The position numbers and the translations under genes were made by a program. The notes beneath the pieces are model-generated. The model had not been told where the DNA came from. It searched no databases and saw only the letters and a program-made list of their open reading frames with translations. Below are positions 1 to 9,526 of a DNA stretch of 64,000 nt, one piece after another (the first letter of the stretch is position 1; the number at the start of each line of letters is the position of its first letter). The stretch spans positions 98,941 to 162,940 of the forward strand of contig NZ_JAMXQV010000025.1 of the NCBI RefSeq assembly GCF_024703995.1. The letters are read 5' to 3'. Origin of the DNA: Amycolatopsis iheyensis. Lineage in GTDB: Bacteria; Actinomycetota; Actinomycetes; Mycobacteriales; Pseudonocardiaceae.

Positions 1-3000
1 TGAAACTGACGAGGGACGAGCTGCAGCCCGACGCGCCGTTCGCCGACTACGGGCTGGACTCCCTCACCGGGGTCACCATGGTGGGGATGCTCAACGAGGC
101 GCTGGGCACCGACCTCGACGCCAGCGTGCTGTTCGACAACCCGTCGATCCGGCGGCTGACGAAGTTCCTCGTCGAGGAACACGGCGGCGACATCACCGCT
201 CATCGGCCGAAGGACAAGCCGCGCGTGGAGGAGGTCCGGCCGCGGGAGATCGAGCCGCAGCCGGTCACCGGGTCATCCCGGTCGCCGGAGGCCCAGCCGA
301 CCCGTTCGCAGGAGACCGAACCGCCGCCGGCCACCGAAGCGCCCCGGCTGCGGGAACCCATCGCCATCATCGGGATGAGCGGCCGGTTCCCCAGCGCCCG
401 GGACCTCGACGAGTTCTGGCGCCAGATGGCCGAGGGCCACGACCCGGTCACCCCGGTGACCCGCTGGGACCTCCCGGACGGGCAGACCACCTGCCGGCAC
501 GGCGGGTTCATGACCGGCATCGACGAGTTCGACCCGCTGTTCTTCGGCATCTCCGGCGCCGAAGCCGGCTACATGGAGCCGCAGCAGCGGCTGTTCCTCC
601 AGGAGGCGTGGAACGCGCTCGAAGACGCGGGCCACGCCGGTGCGTCGATCGACCGGGAACGCTGCGGCATCTACGTCGGCAGCGGTGGTGGCGACTACTT
701 CGACCTGACTTCCCCCTTCGCCTACCCCGCCCAGGCGTACTGGGGGAACATGAACTCGATGGTGCCGGCCCGGCTGGCCTACTACCTGGACCTGCACGGT
801 CCGGCGATGACGGTCAACACGGCGTGCTCCAGTTCGCTCACCGCCGTTTACCTTGCGTGCCAAGGACTGTGGACGGGCGAGACCGACCTCGCGCTCGCCG
901 GGGGCGTCGCCGTCCAGTGTTCGCCGCGGGTCTACGTCGCCGGCTCGCGGGCCGGGATGCTCGCGCCGTCCGGGCGGTCGCGCTCGTTCGACGCGGCCGC
1001 CGACGGGTTCGTCCCCGCGGAGGGGGCCGGCGTCATCGTGCTCAAGCGGCTTTCGGACGCCGAGGCCGACGGCGACCACATCCACGGCGTCGTCCGCGGC
1101 ATCGGCCTCAACCAGGACGGCACCTCCAACGGCATCACCGCGCCGAACGGGAGCTCCCAGGAGAGCCTGATCCGGCGGGTCCACCGGGAGTTCGGGATCG
1201 ACACCGCCGGCATCCAGCTCGTCGAGGCGCACGGAACGGGGACGAAGCTCGGCGACCCCGTGGAGTTCAACGCCCTGACCCGCGCCTTCCGTGCGACGAC
1301 GGACAAAGCGCAGTTCTGCTCGCTGGGCTCGGTCAAGGCCAACATCGGGCACGCGCTGGAGGCGGCGGGCGTCGCCGGGATCATCAAGACCCTGCTGGCG
1401 ATGAAGTACGGGACGATCCCCGGCCTGCTGCACTTCCGCGAGGCCAATCCCAGCGTCGTGCTGGCCGGCAGCCCGTTCTTCGTGCACACCGAGCCGCGGG
1501 ACTGGGTGGCCCCACCGGGTGATCGCCGCCGCGCGGCGGTCACGTCCCTCGGGGCCAGCGGGACGAACGTCCACGCCGTCATCGAGGAGGCGCCGGCCCG
1601 GCCCCGGCGGGCCACGCCGGCCGGCCCTCGGCTGGTCGCGCTGTCGGCGCGGACGGACGAAGCCTTGCGGGAGCAGCTGACCCGCCTCGCCCGGCACTGC
1701 CGAGCGCACCCGGACCTCGACCTGGCCGACGTGAGCTACTCGCTTCTCTTGGGACGCAAGCACTTCCCGGTCCGCTGGGCCTGCGTCGCGAACGACCTGG
1801 CCGACTTGCAGCGCAAGCTCTCCGGCGAAGGCGAGCCCGGGCCGGCACCGGACGAAGAGCTGAGCCGCTTGGCCGCCGAGTACGTCGACGGCGGGACACC
1901 CGACTTCGCGGCGCTGTTCCGCGACGGCCACCGCGTGCCGCTGCCCGGCTACCCCTTCGAACGGGGCCGCTATCCGCTGCCGGACCGCCCGCGCTCCCCG
2001 GAACGCGTGGTGCTCACCGGGACCGAGTTCTTCCTGCGGGAGCACCGGGTGCGGGGCACGGCCATCGTGCCCGGGGCGATGTACCTCGAATGGGTCCGGG
2101 CCGCCGTCGCGCAGTCGGCCGGCGAGGTGGTCTGCTTGCGGGACATCGCTTTCCTGCGTCCGCTCGACGTCGTCGGAGGCGCCCGTGAGGTGCACGTCGC
2201 CGTGCGCGCGGACGGTGGGTTCCAGGTGTCCTCCACGGACTCGTCCGACACTCCGGTGACGCACTGCGAAGGCCGGCTCGCGACCGGCGAGGGCGCGGAA
2301 CGGCGGACGCTCGACCTGCCCGCGCTGCTCCGGGACCTCCGGCGGACACCGATGGAGCCGGACCGCTTCTACGCGGAATACCGCGAACACGGTGTCGACT
2401 ACGGTCCGGCGTTCCGAGGCTGCGTCGCCGGGTACGAAGGCGACGGAACCGTGCTCGCGCAGCTGGAACTGCCCGAGGGAGTGACCGGCGAGTTCCCCCT
2501 GCACCCGGTTCTGGTGGACTCGGCGCTGCAGGCCATGCGCCTGCTCCCCGGCACCGGCACCGGCGACGCCGAGGGCGGCCTGACGTTCGCCATCGAGCGG
2601 GCCGAGATCCTCCGGCCGTGCACCGCGAAGATGTGGGCCTGGATCCGCCGTGGGCCGGACGCCGGGCGCATCGACGTCGACCTGGCCGGCGAGAACGGCG
2701 AGGTGTGCCTGGCCCTGCGGGGGATCACGGTCCGCCGCGCCGGGGCCGAACCGGCGGCCCTGACCCTGCTCCCGTCCTGGGACCCGGTCCGCGAGAGCGA
2801 CACCGGAACCTGGCCGTCGACCGCGGACGTCGTCGGCGTCGTCGCGGCGAGCCCGGCCGCGCGGGAGGTCCTCGCCGCCCGGTACCCGGCGGCCCACGTG
2901 CTGCCCGCCTACGGTTCGCAGCGCGAAATCGACGACGCCGTCCGGGACGCGCCCCTGTTCGACCACCTGATCTGGGTGGCGCCGGAACACGCGGCGGAGT

Positions 3001-4229
3001 CCTCGGCCGACCGTCTGATCGACGCCCAGTCCGCCGGCACGCTGCAGGTCTTCCGCACGGTGAAGGCGGTGCTCGCCGCCGGGTACGGCGACCGGCGGCT
3101 GGGGTGGACCCTGATCACGCACCGCGCGCACGCGGTGCACGAGACCGAGCTGATCGATCCCGCCCACGCCGGGATCGCGGGCCTGGCCGGCTCGACCGCC
3201 AAGGAGTATCCCTTGTGGACGGTCCGGGTCGCGGACGTCGAGGCGTACGACGACGACTCGCTGGCCGCCGTGCTGAGCCAGCCCGCCGACCCGGACGGCG
3301 ACCTGCGGATCCACCGGGCCGGCACGTGGTACCGGCAGCGCCTGCTGCCCGTGCGGGCCGGCGCGCCGGAGTCGTCGCGGTTCCGCGAGGGCGGCACCTA
3401 CGTCATCGCCGGCGGGGCCGGCGGGCTGGGCGTGGCCCTCACCGAGCACCTGATCCGCCGGTACCGCGCCCAGGTGGTGTGGCTGGGCCGACGACCCCGT
3501 GACGCGCGCGTCGAAGCCGCGATCGGCCGCGCGGCCGGTTCCGGTGGCCCGCCGCCGCACTACATCCGCGCGGACGCCACCAGCGCCGCCGCCCTCCGGG
3601 CCGCGCGGGCGGAAACCGACCGGCGGTTCGGCCCCGTGCACGGCGTCGTCCAGTCGGGGCTCGTGTTCGCGGGTGCGAGCCTGGCCAGGATGACCGAAGC
3701 GGAGTTCCACGACGTGCTGCGGAGCAAGGTCGACGCGAGTGTGCGGCTACTGGACGCCTGGGGCGGCGACTCGCTCGAACTGGCGCTGTTCCTCTCGTCG
3801 ATCAACTCCTACCTGAAGGCCATCAAACAGGCGAACTACGCGGCCGCCTGCACGTTCATGGATTCGTTCGCCGCGACGGTGCCGCAGCGGCACGGGTGTG
3901 TGGCCAAGGTGATCAACCTGGGTTACTGCTTCACCAACGCGACGGACGGCGCCGGCCGCTCCACGCTGCTGAACACCGACGTCCCGCTCATCAGCCCGGA
4001 CGAGTTCGTGGCCGCGGTCGAACGGCTCTGCGCAGGCCCGGCGAGCCGGCTGACCCTGACGAAGTCCGGCCCGGCCCGCGGGATCACCGTGGGCGACGAC
4101 GAAGTCCTCCTGCTCCCGGACGGATCGCCGGCCGCGCCGCCGGCCGGTTCCCGGGCGCCGCGGGAGGAGTTCGACGACCTGGACGAGCTGCGCGCACGGG
4201 TCGCCGACCTGACGGCGCTGGCGATCTGA
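1..4229 (+). CDS. AT-less (trans-AT) polyketide synthase, 5' partial: ACP-KS-DH-KR
   Basis: Extends a polyketide chain on carrier proteins in the cytoplasm. The frame is already open at base 3, so the start lies outside the window. It begins inside an ACP (phosphopantetheine motif GLDSL at about 51-65). A ketosynthase follows (IAIIGMSGRFP; active-site Cys in NTACSSSL at 825; HGTGT at 1230; IGH with His at 1350). The post-KS linker runs straight into a dehydratase (His in HRVRGTAIVPG at 2043, Asp in HPVLVDSALQ) and a ketoreductase (GGAGGLG near 3411, Tyr in ANYAAAC at 3837). There is no acyltransferase domain and no terminal ACP. The module therefore appears completed by the MT-ACP start of the next protein, and malonyl loading is expected from the free AT at 8502. 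The domains look catalytically intact; the product is unknown. Confidence 0.93.
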   Translation, partial: KLTRDELQPDAPFADYGLDSLTGVTMVGMLNEALGTDLDASVLFDNPSIRRLTKFLVEEHGGDITAHRPKDKPRVEEVRPREIEPQPVTGSSRSPEAQPTRSQETEPPPATEAPRLREPIAIIGMSGRFPSARDLDEFWRQMAEGHDPVTPVTRWDLPDGQTTCRHGGFMTGIDEFDPLFFGISGAEAGYMEPQQRLFLQEAWNALEDAGHAGASIDRERCGIYVGSGGGDYFDLTSPFAYPAQAYWGNMNSMVPARLAYYLDLHGPAMTVNTACSSSLTAVYLACQGLWTGETDLALAGGVAVQCSPRVYVAGSRAGMLAPSGRSRSFDAAADGFVPAEGAGVIVLKRLSDAEADGDHIHGVVRGIGLNQDGTSNGITAPNGSSQESLIRRVHREFGIDTAGIQLVEAHGTGTKLGDPVEFNALTRAFRATTDKAQFCSLGSVKANIGHALEAAGVAGIIKTLLAMKYGTIPGLLHFREANPSVVLAGSPFFVHTEPRDWVAPPGDRRRAAVTSLGASGTNVHAVIEEAPARPRRATPAGPRLVALSARTDEALREQLTRLARHCRAHPDLDLADVSYSLLLGRKHFPVRWACVANDLADLQRKLSGEGEPGPAPDEELSRLAAEYVDGGTPDFAALFRDGHRVPLPGYPFERGRYPLPDRPRSPERVVLTGTEFFLREHRVRGTAIVPGAMYLEWVRAAVAQSAGEVVCLRDIAFLRPLDVVGGAREVHVAVRADGGFQVSSTDSSDTPVTHCEGRLATGEGAERRTLDLPALLRDLRRTPMEPDRFYAEYREHGVDYGPAFRGCVAGYEGDGTVLAQLELPEGVTGEFPLHPVLVDSALQAMRLLPGTGTGDAEGGLTFAIERAEILRPCTAKMWAWIRRGPDAGRIDVDLAGENGEVCLALRGITVRRAGAEPAALTLLPSWDPVRESDTGTWPSTADVVGVVAASPAAREVLAARYPAAHVLPAYGSQREIDDAVRDAPLFDHLIWVAPEHAAESSADRLIDAQSAGTLQVFRTVKAVLAAGYGDRRLGWTLITHRAHAVHETELIDPAHAGIAGLAGSTAKEYPLWTVRVADVEAYDDDSLAAVLSQPADPDGDLRIHRAGTWYRQRLLPVRAGAPESSRFREGGTYVIAGGAGGLGVALTEHLIRRYRAQVVWLGRRPRDARVEAAIGRAAGSGGPPPHYIRADATSAAALRAARAETDRRFGPVHGVVQSGLVFAGASLARMTEAEFHDVLRSKVDASVRLLDAWGGDSLELALFLSSINSYLKAIKQANYAAACTFMDSFAATVPQRHGCVAKVINLGYCFTNATDGAGRSTLLNTDVPLISPDEFVAAVERLCAGPASRLTLTKSGPARGITVGDDEVLLLPDGSPAAPPAGSRAPREEFDDLDELRARVADLTALAI

Positions 4230-4254
4230 CCGTGCGTACTGCGGAGGAACCCCG

Positions 4255-7200
4255 ATGAAACGACTGCTGCTCGACTTCCTCTGGGCCGGCCTGCGTTCCC
4301 TGGATGCGTTCGAACGGGGACCGGCAGCGGCCGGCCTGCTGCCGGCGTACGACGCCTGGTTCGCCGAGTCCGTTCGCGTGCTGGCGGCCGCGGGCTACCC
4401 GGTGCGGGACCCCGGATCCCGGCCGGCCCGGCCGTCCGGCGAACTCTGGCGGGAGTGGGACGCCGAAGCACCGCGGTGGCGCGACAACCCCGACCTGGCG
4501 GACATCCACGTGCTGCTGGAGACGATGCTCCGCGCGCTCCCCGACGTCCTCACCGGGAACCGGCGCGCCACGGAGATCATGTTCCCCGGCGGCTCCACGC
4601 AACTGGTCGAGAACGTGTACAAGGCCAACCCGGAGTCGGTGTTCTTCAACCGCGTCCTGGCCGGCGAACTGGTGGCCCACCTGCGGGAGCGCGCCGAGGC
4701 CGAACCCGGTTTCGCGCCGCGGATCCTGGAGATCGGCGCGGGCACGGGGGCGACGAGCGCCATCGTGCTCGACGCCGTCCGCGCGGCCGGCCTCGCCGTG
4801 CGCGAGTACCACTACACCGACCTCTCCCGCGCCTTCCTCGACCACGCCGAGCGGTCCTACGGGCCGGACAACCCGTTCCTGACCTACGGGCTCCTCGACA
4901 TCGAGCGACCCGTGGCGGAGCAGGGGATCGACGTCGGCGGTCACGACGTCGTCATCGCCGCCAACGTGCTGCACGCCACCCGCGACATCCGCACCACCCT
5001 GCGCAACACCAAGGCCGCGCTCCGGAAGGGCGGCCTGCTGCTGCTCAACGAGGCGACCGCGAACATCCTGATCAACCAGTTCACCTTCGCGCTGCTCGAA
5101 GGCTGGTGGCGGTTCGAGGACACGGGAACGCGCATCCCGGGCAGCCCGCTGCTGTCGGCCGAAGGCTGGCAGCGGGTACTGGCCGAGGCCGGGTTCGAGC
5201 CGGTCACCTGGCCCGCGGCGGAAGCCGCGGACCTCGGCCAGCAGATCATCGTGGCCGTGAGCGACGGCGTCGTGCGCCAGCCGGGTTCCGGCGAGCCGGC
5301 CCCGGCTGCCCCCGCCGCCGAGCCGGTGCGCGTTCGCGAGGAACCCGTGGCTCCCGACCGGCTTCGCGAGTACGTCGAGGGTGTCGCGCTCGGCATCCTC
5401 GCCGAGTCGCTGCGCGTCGACCCCGCCCGGATCGACCGGCACGGCGCCTTCGCGGACTACGGGCTCGACTCGATCTACGCGGTGCAGGTGGCCCGGGCGG
5501 TCGGGGCCGCACTCGCGCTCGACCTGGACGTGACCTTGCTCTTCGAATACACCACGCTGGCGGACCTCGGCGAGTTCATCGCGACCGAGTACGCCTCGGG
5601 GATCCGCGTCGAAACCCCCGCGGCCCCGGAAATCCCCGCCGCCGAGCCGACCGGGATGGCGATCGTCGGGATGGCCGCGCGCTTCGCCGGGGCCGAGGAC
5701 GTCGAGGAGTTCTGGCGGCTGGTCGAGGCGGGCGAACGGCGCCTGAGCGCCCCGCCGGCCGGGCGCGCGGACTGGGCGGACTGGGCGGGCGCGGACACGA
5801 GCGCGTGGCAGGCCGGGTTCCTGGACCGCGTCCACGACTTCGACCCGCTGTTCTTCGGCATGTCGATGACGGAGGCCCGGCAGCTCCCACCCGAGCTCCG
5901 CCTGCTGGTGATGACCGCGTGGAACGCCGTCGAAGACGCCGGTTACCGGCCGGAGCAGCTGCGCGAACGGCCGACCGGGGTCTTCGTCGCCGCCACGAAC
6001 AGCGAGTACCGGCCCGGCGCGCCCGACGGCGAAGTGAGCATGCTGGGCCTGCCGACGCCCGCGATGATCCCGGGACGCCTTTCGCACCTGTTCGACCTGC
6101 GTGGCCCGAGCGAGCACTACGACACGACGTGCTCGTCGTCGCTGGTGGCACTGCACCGGGCCATCGGGGCCATCCGGGCCGGCGAGTGCGAGCAGGCGCT
6201 GGTCGGCGGCGTGCAGCTGGCCGCGTCACCGGCCGCGTTCGAGGTGATGCGGGCCGGCGGGATGCTCAGCGCCACCGGGAACGTCCGGCCGTTCCAGGAA
6301 GACGCCGACGGCACCGCGCGTGGCGAAGGGGTCGCCGCCGTGCTGATCAAGCCGCTCGCCAAGGCGATCGAGGACGGCGACTTCGTCTACGGCGTCGTGC
6401 GCGGGACCGGCGTGGTCCACGGGGGGCGGGGCGTGTCCCCGACTGCCCCGAACATCCGGGGGATGAAGTCGGCCGTGACACGTGCCTACGCCGACGCCGC
6501 GGTCGACCCCGGCTCCGTCGCCTACATCGAAACCCACAGCATGAGCACGTTGCTGGCCGACAGCGCGGAGCTCACGGCGTTGCGCGCGAGCCCGCGGGCC
6601 GACGGCGACGTCACCTACCTCGGCAGCCTCAAGCCGTGCATCGGGCACACCGAAGTGTGCTCGGGACTGGCCGCGCTGGTGAAGACGGTCGAAGCCCTGC
6701 GGCGCGGGGTCGTCCCGGCCATTCCCGGCTTCGGCGGCCTGCACCCGGAGCTCTCCTTCGCCGGCACGCCCTTCCGGATCGCCGAAACGGCCGTGCCGTG
6801 GCCCGAGCGCACCGACGACGCCGGCCGCCCGCTGCCGCGCCGGGCGGCCATCAACAGTTTCGGCATCGGGGGAGTGAACGCGCACGCGGTCCTCGAGCAG
6901 TACGTCGAACGCGGTCCCGGCCGCGCCGAGGACATCCGGCCGCGGCTCCTCGTGCTCTCGGCCCGGACCGAAGAAGCCCTCCGGGAGCGGGCGGAGCGGC
7001 TCGCCGTCCGGCTGGCGGCCGCGGACCCGGCGGCATTCGCCGACGTCGTCTACACACTCCGGACCGGGCGGGAGGAGATGGACTGCCGCGTCGCCGTGAT
7101 CGCCGCGACGACCACCGAAGCGGCCGCCGCGCTCCGGGACTGGCTCGACGCCGAACCGCACGCGCGGTCCCGGGTCGTCGCCGAGGCCCAGCGCGGGGAA

Positions 7201-8502
7201 ACGCGCCTGAGCGCACTCGCCGAACAGTGGACCGCGGGCCGGCCGGTCGAGTGGAGCTCACCGGAAGGGGGAAAGCGGGTTCCGCTGCCGGGCTACCCCT
7301 TCGAACGGCGGTTCTGCTTCGCGCGGGAGCAGCACTCGAGCGCGGCCGGCACGCCCGGGCCGGCGGACTTCGTCACCGGTGTCGTCGCCTCGGTGCTGGG
7401 CCTGCCGGAACAGGAGATCGACCGGGCGAAACCACTCGCGGCCTACGGCCTCAACTCGCTGCTCCTGACCGGCGTGCTCAGCAGGCTCCGCGGCGCGTTC
7501 CCGGCGTTCCGGCCGGAGTGGCTGCAGACGCACGACTCCCTCGACGACGTGGCCGCCCGGCTGGCCGAAGCCGGCGGGAGTGCCGCGCGGGCGCGGTTCC
7601 CGGAGCTGCTGCACCTCAACGACGTCGGCGAAGGCCGCCCGGTGTTCTGGGTCCACGGCGCACTGGCCGGCGTCGAGGCCTACCGCACGATCGCCGCGTC
7701 GATCACCCGGCCGTTCTACGGGATCCAGGCCCGCGGCTTCCTGACCGACGACGAGCCCGTCGAAGGCATTCCGGGAATGGCCGGGTACTACCTGGACATC
7801 ATGCGCGCGGTGCAGCCGGAGGGGCCCTACGACGTCGGCGGGTTCTGCCTCGGCGGGCTCGTCGCGTACGAGATCACCCGCCTGCTCCAGCAGCGCGGAG
7901 AGGTCGTGCGGTCGCTGACCATGGTGGACTCGCCGGACAACACCGGCTGGGCGAAGTCGAACGAAACCGGGTCCGGCTCGGCCCGCAGCGCCGCGCTCCA
8001 GGTGGTGAACTCGATGCTGTGGCCGGCCGGGGAGAAGCAGCTCGACGAGGTCCGGCCCCGGCTGATCCACCGCGACGAAGTCGCCGGAGTGACCGGCGAC
8101 GCGGCGTTCGTGCGGCGGCTGGCCGAGCTGGCGGCCGAGCGGGGGCTCGCCATGGACCGCGACCGGATCGTGCACTTCGTCGAGCGGAACATGCGGGTCC
8201 AGCTGGCCTACCGCGTCGACGAGTTCCGGATCCGGCCGCTCGAGGAGCCCGAAGCGCCGGTGTGCACGTACTTCCGGAACCGCCGCGGTCTCTTCCTGGG
8301 AGAGCTGGAGCCGTACTTCCAGGTCGCGGGCGAAACCTTCTCGCTCGACCACGTCACCTACTGGCAGGACTGGGAACGGGAGCTGCCGGGCCTGCGCGTC
8401 GTCGACGTCGAGGCGGCCAACCACATGACCCTCCTGCACGAGGACGGCCCGCGCGCCGCGATCGAGCGGGCGTGCGCGGCCACCTACCACGAGGCCGGCT
8501 GA
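4255..8502 (+). CDS. Trans-AT polyketide synthase, terminal: MT-ACP-KS-ACP-TE
   Basis: A 1415-aa protein that finishes and releases the polyketide. It starts 25 bp after the previous PKS with a good RBS (GGAGGA). Domains in order: C-methyltransferase (ILEIGAGTGAT, about residue 156), ACP (GLDSI, Ser about 405), KS (about 467-890; Cys626 in TTCSSSL; ETHSMST at 761 where HGTGT is usual; His798 in IGH), ACP (GLNSL, Ser about 1068), thioesterase (about 1110-1415). The TE nucleophile motif reads GGFCLGG, with Cys1198 in the Ser position; His1390 (ANHMTLLHE) fits the catalytic His. The N-terminal MT-ACP seems to belong to the module begun by KS-DH-KR in the upstream protein, a split module as is common in trans-AT systems. 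No AT domain is present. Confidence 0.93.
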   Translation: MKRLLLDFLWAGLRSLDAFERGPAAAGLLPAYDAWFAESVRVLAAAGYPVRDPGSRPARPSGELWREWDAEAPRWRDNPDLADIHVLLETMLRALPDVLTGNRRATEIMFPGGSTQLVENVYKANPESVFFNRVLAGELVAHLRERAEAEPGFAPRILEIGAGTGATSAIVLDAVRAAGLAVREYHYTDLSRAFLDHAERSYGPDNPFLTYGLLDIERPVAEQGIDVGGHDVVIAANVLHATRDIRTTLRNTKAALRKGGLLLLNEATANILINQFTFALLEGWWRFEDTGTRIPGSPLLSAEGWQRVLAEAGFEPVTWPAAEAADLGQQIIVAVSDGVVRQPGSGEPAPAAPAAEPVRVREEPVAPDRLREYVEGVALGILAESLRVDPARIDRHGAFADYGLDSIYAVQVARAVGAALALDLDVTLLFEYTTLADLGEFIATEYASGIRVETPAAPEIPAAEPTGMAIVGMAARFAGAEDVEEFWRLVEAGERRLSAPPAGRADWADWAGADTSAWQAGFLDRVHDFDPLFFGMSMTEARQLPPELRLLVMTAWNAVEDAGYRPEQLRERPTGVFVAATNSEYRPGAPDGEVSMLGLPTPAMIPGRLSHLFDLRGPSEHYDTTCSSSLVALHRAIGAIRAGECEQALVGGVQLAASPAAFEVMRAGGMLSATGNVRPFQEDADGTARGEGVAAVLIKPLAKAIEDGDFVYGVVRGTGVVHGGRGVSPTAPNIRGMKSAVTRAYADAAVDPGSVAYIETHSMSTLLADSAELTALRASPRADGDVTYLGSLKPCIGHTEVCSGLAALVKTVEALRRGVVPAIPGFGGLHPELSFAGTPFRIAETAVPWPERTDDAGRPLPRRAAINSFGIGGVNAHAVLEQYVERGPGRAEDIRPRLLVLSARTEEALRERAERLAVRLAAADPAAFADVVYTLRTGREEMDCRVAVIAATTTEAAAALRDWLDAEPHARSRVVAEAQRGETRLSALAEQWTAGRPVEWSSPEGGKRVPLPGYPFERRFCFAREQHSSAAGTPGPADFVTGVVASVLGLPEQEIDRAKPLAAYGLNSLLLTGVLSRLRGAFPAFRPEWLQTHDSLDDVAARLAEAGGSAARARFPELLHLNDVGEGRPVFWVHGALAGVEAYRTIAASITRPFYGIQARGFLTDDEPVEGIPGMAGYYLDIMRAVQPEGPYDVGGFCLGGLVAYEITRLLQQRGEVVRSLTMVDSPDNTGWAKSNETGSGSARSAALQVVNSMLWPAGEKQLDEVRPRLIHRDEVAGVTGDAAFVRRLAELAAERGLAMDRDRIVHFVERNMRVQLAYRVDEFRIRPLEEPEAPVCTYFRNRRGLFLGELEPYFQVAGETFSLDHVTYWQDWERELPGLRVVDVEAANHMTLLHEDGPRAAIERACAATYHEAG

Positions 8503-9479
8503 TGCGGGCCTTCGTGTTCCCCGGACAGGGAAGCCAGCGGCGGGGCATGGGCCGGGGGCTGTTCGAGCGCTTCCCCGACGTCGCCCGGCAGGCGGACGAC
8601 GTGCTCGGGTACTCGGTCGAGGAACTGTGCCGCGCCGATCCCGGCCGGCGGCTCAGCCGGACCGAGTACGCGCAGCCGGCGATCTACGTCGTCAACGCAC
8701 TGCACCACCGGGCCGCGAGCCCGGCCGCGGACTACCTGGCCGGGCACAGCCTGGGCGAGTACAACGCGCTCCTCGCGGCGGGCGCCTTCGACTTCGTGAC
8801 CGGCTTGACGCTGGTGCGGCACCGCGCGGAGCTGATGGGCCGGTGCGCCGGCGGCGGGATGGCGGCCGTGGTCGGCGTTCCCCAGCAGGTCATCGAGGAA
8901 ACGCTGGCGGCGCACGACGCGGCGGGCGTCGTCATCGCCAACCACAACGCGCCGGAACAGTTCGTGCTGGCCGGGCCCACGGCCGAACTCGACCGGCTCA
9001 GGGCGGTTTTCGAAGGGACGGCCGGCGTGCGCGGATTCGTCCCGCTGCGCGTCGGCGGCGCGTTCCATTCACCGCTGATGGAACCGGCCGCCGAGGCATT
9101 CCGCGTGGTTCTGGACTCGGTCACCTTCGACGAGTTGCGGACACCCGTCGTCACCAATGTGACCGGCCTGCCCTACGCGTCCGGTGGGGACGCCATCCGC
9201 GCAGTGCTGGCCGCGCAGGTCATCCGCCCGGTCCGGTGGGCCGACGGCGTCCGGTACCTGCGCGACGCCGGCGTGACGGACTTCGTGGAAGCGGGCGGCG
9301 GCAAAGTGCTGACCTCGCTCATCGGCAAGGTGCTGGCGGAAGACCCCCGGACCGCGCCGTGGCGCGAATACCGCGACGAGCGGATTTCGGCGCTGCTGCG
9401 CGACGGCGTGGCCGGGAAACTGACCGCCTGCCGAATTTCCGAAACCATTCACGCCGGCGGCCCACCGGTGGAACACTGA
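8502..9479 (+). CDS. Free-standing (trans-acting) malonyl acyltransferase
   Basis: A 325-aa FabD-type acyltransferase that should load malonyl units onto the ACPs of the AT-less PKS proteins. The N-terminus is FVFPGQGSQ. The active Ser lies in GHSLGEY and the substrate-specificity motif is GAFHS, of the malonyl type. Its ATG overlaps the TGA of the PKS gene (TGATG), so it is translationally coupled. No enoylreductase or second AT domain is fused. Its length matches single-domain trans-ATs. Position and the absence of in-cis ATs argue for PKS service rather than fatty acid synthesis. Confidence 0.92.
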   Translation: MRAFVFPGQGSQRRGMGRGLFERFPDVARQADDVLGYSVEELCRADPGRRLSRTEYAQPAIYVVNALHHRAASPAADYLAGHSLGEYNALLAAGAFDFVTGLTLVRHRAELMGRCAGGGMAAVVGVPQQVIEETLAAHDAAGVVIANHNAPEQFVLAGPTAELDRLRAVFEGTAGVRGFVPLRVGGAFHSPLMEPAAEAFRVVLDSVTFDELRTPVVTNVTGLPYASGGDAIRAVLAAQVIRPVRWADGVRYLRDAGVTDFVEAGGGKVLTSLIGKVLAEDPRTAPWREYRDERISALLRDGVAGKLTACRISETIHAGGPPVEH

Positions 9480-9526
9480 CCCGGCTCGACCGTTTCCCGG
9501 CCCGCCAGACAGGGGATGCCGCACCC

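Noticed and set aside
273..3710. 1145-aa open frame on the minus strand
   Set aside because: It is the antisense shadow of the PKS gene; no domain is recognisable and the plus-strand frame has intact KS, DH and KR motifs.
4455..9479. 1674-aa open frame spanning the second PKS and the acyltransferase
   Set aside because: Only the last 325 residues (from 8502) are a real protein; the rest is an arginine-rich out-of-frame reading of the PKS.
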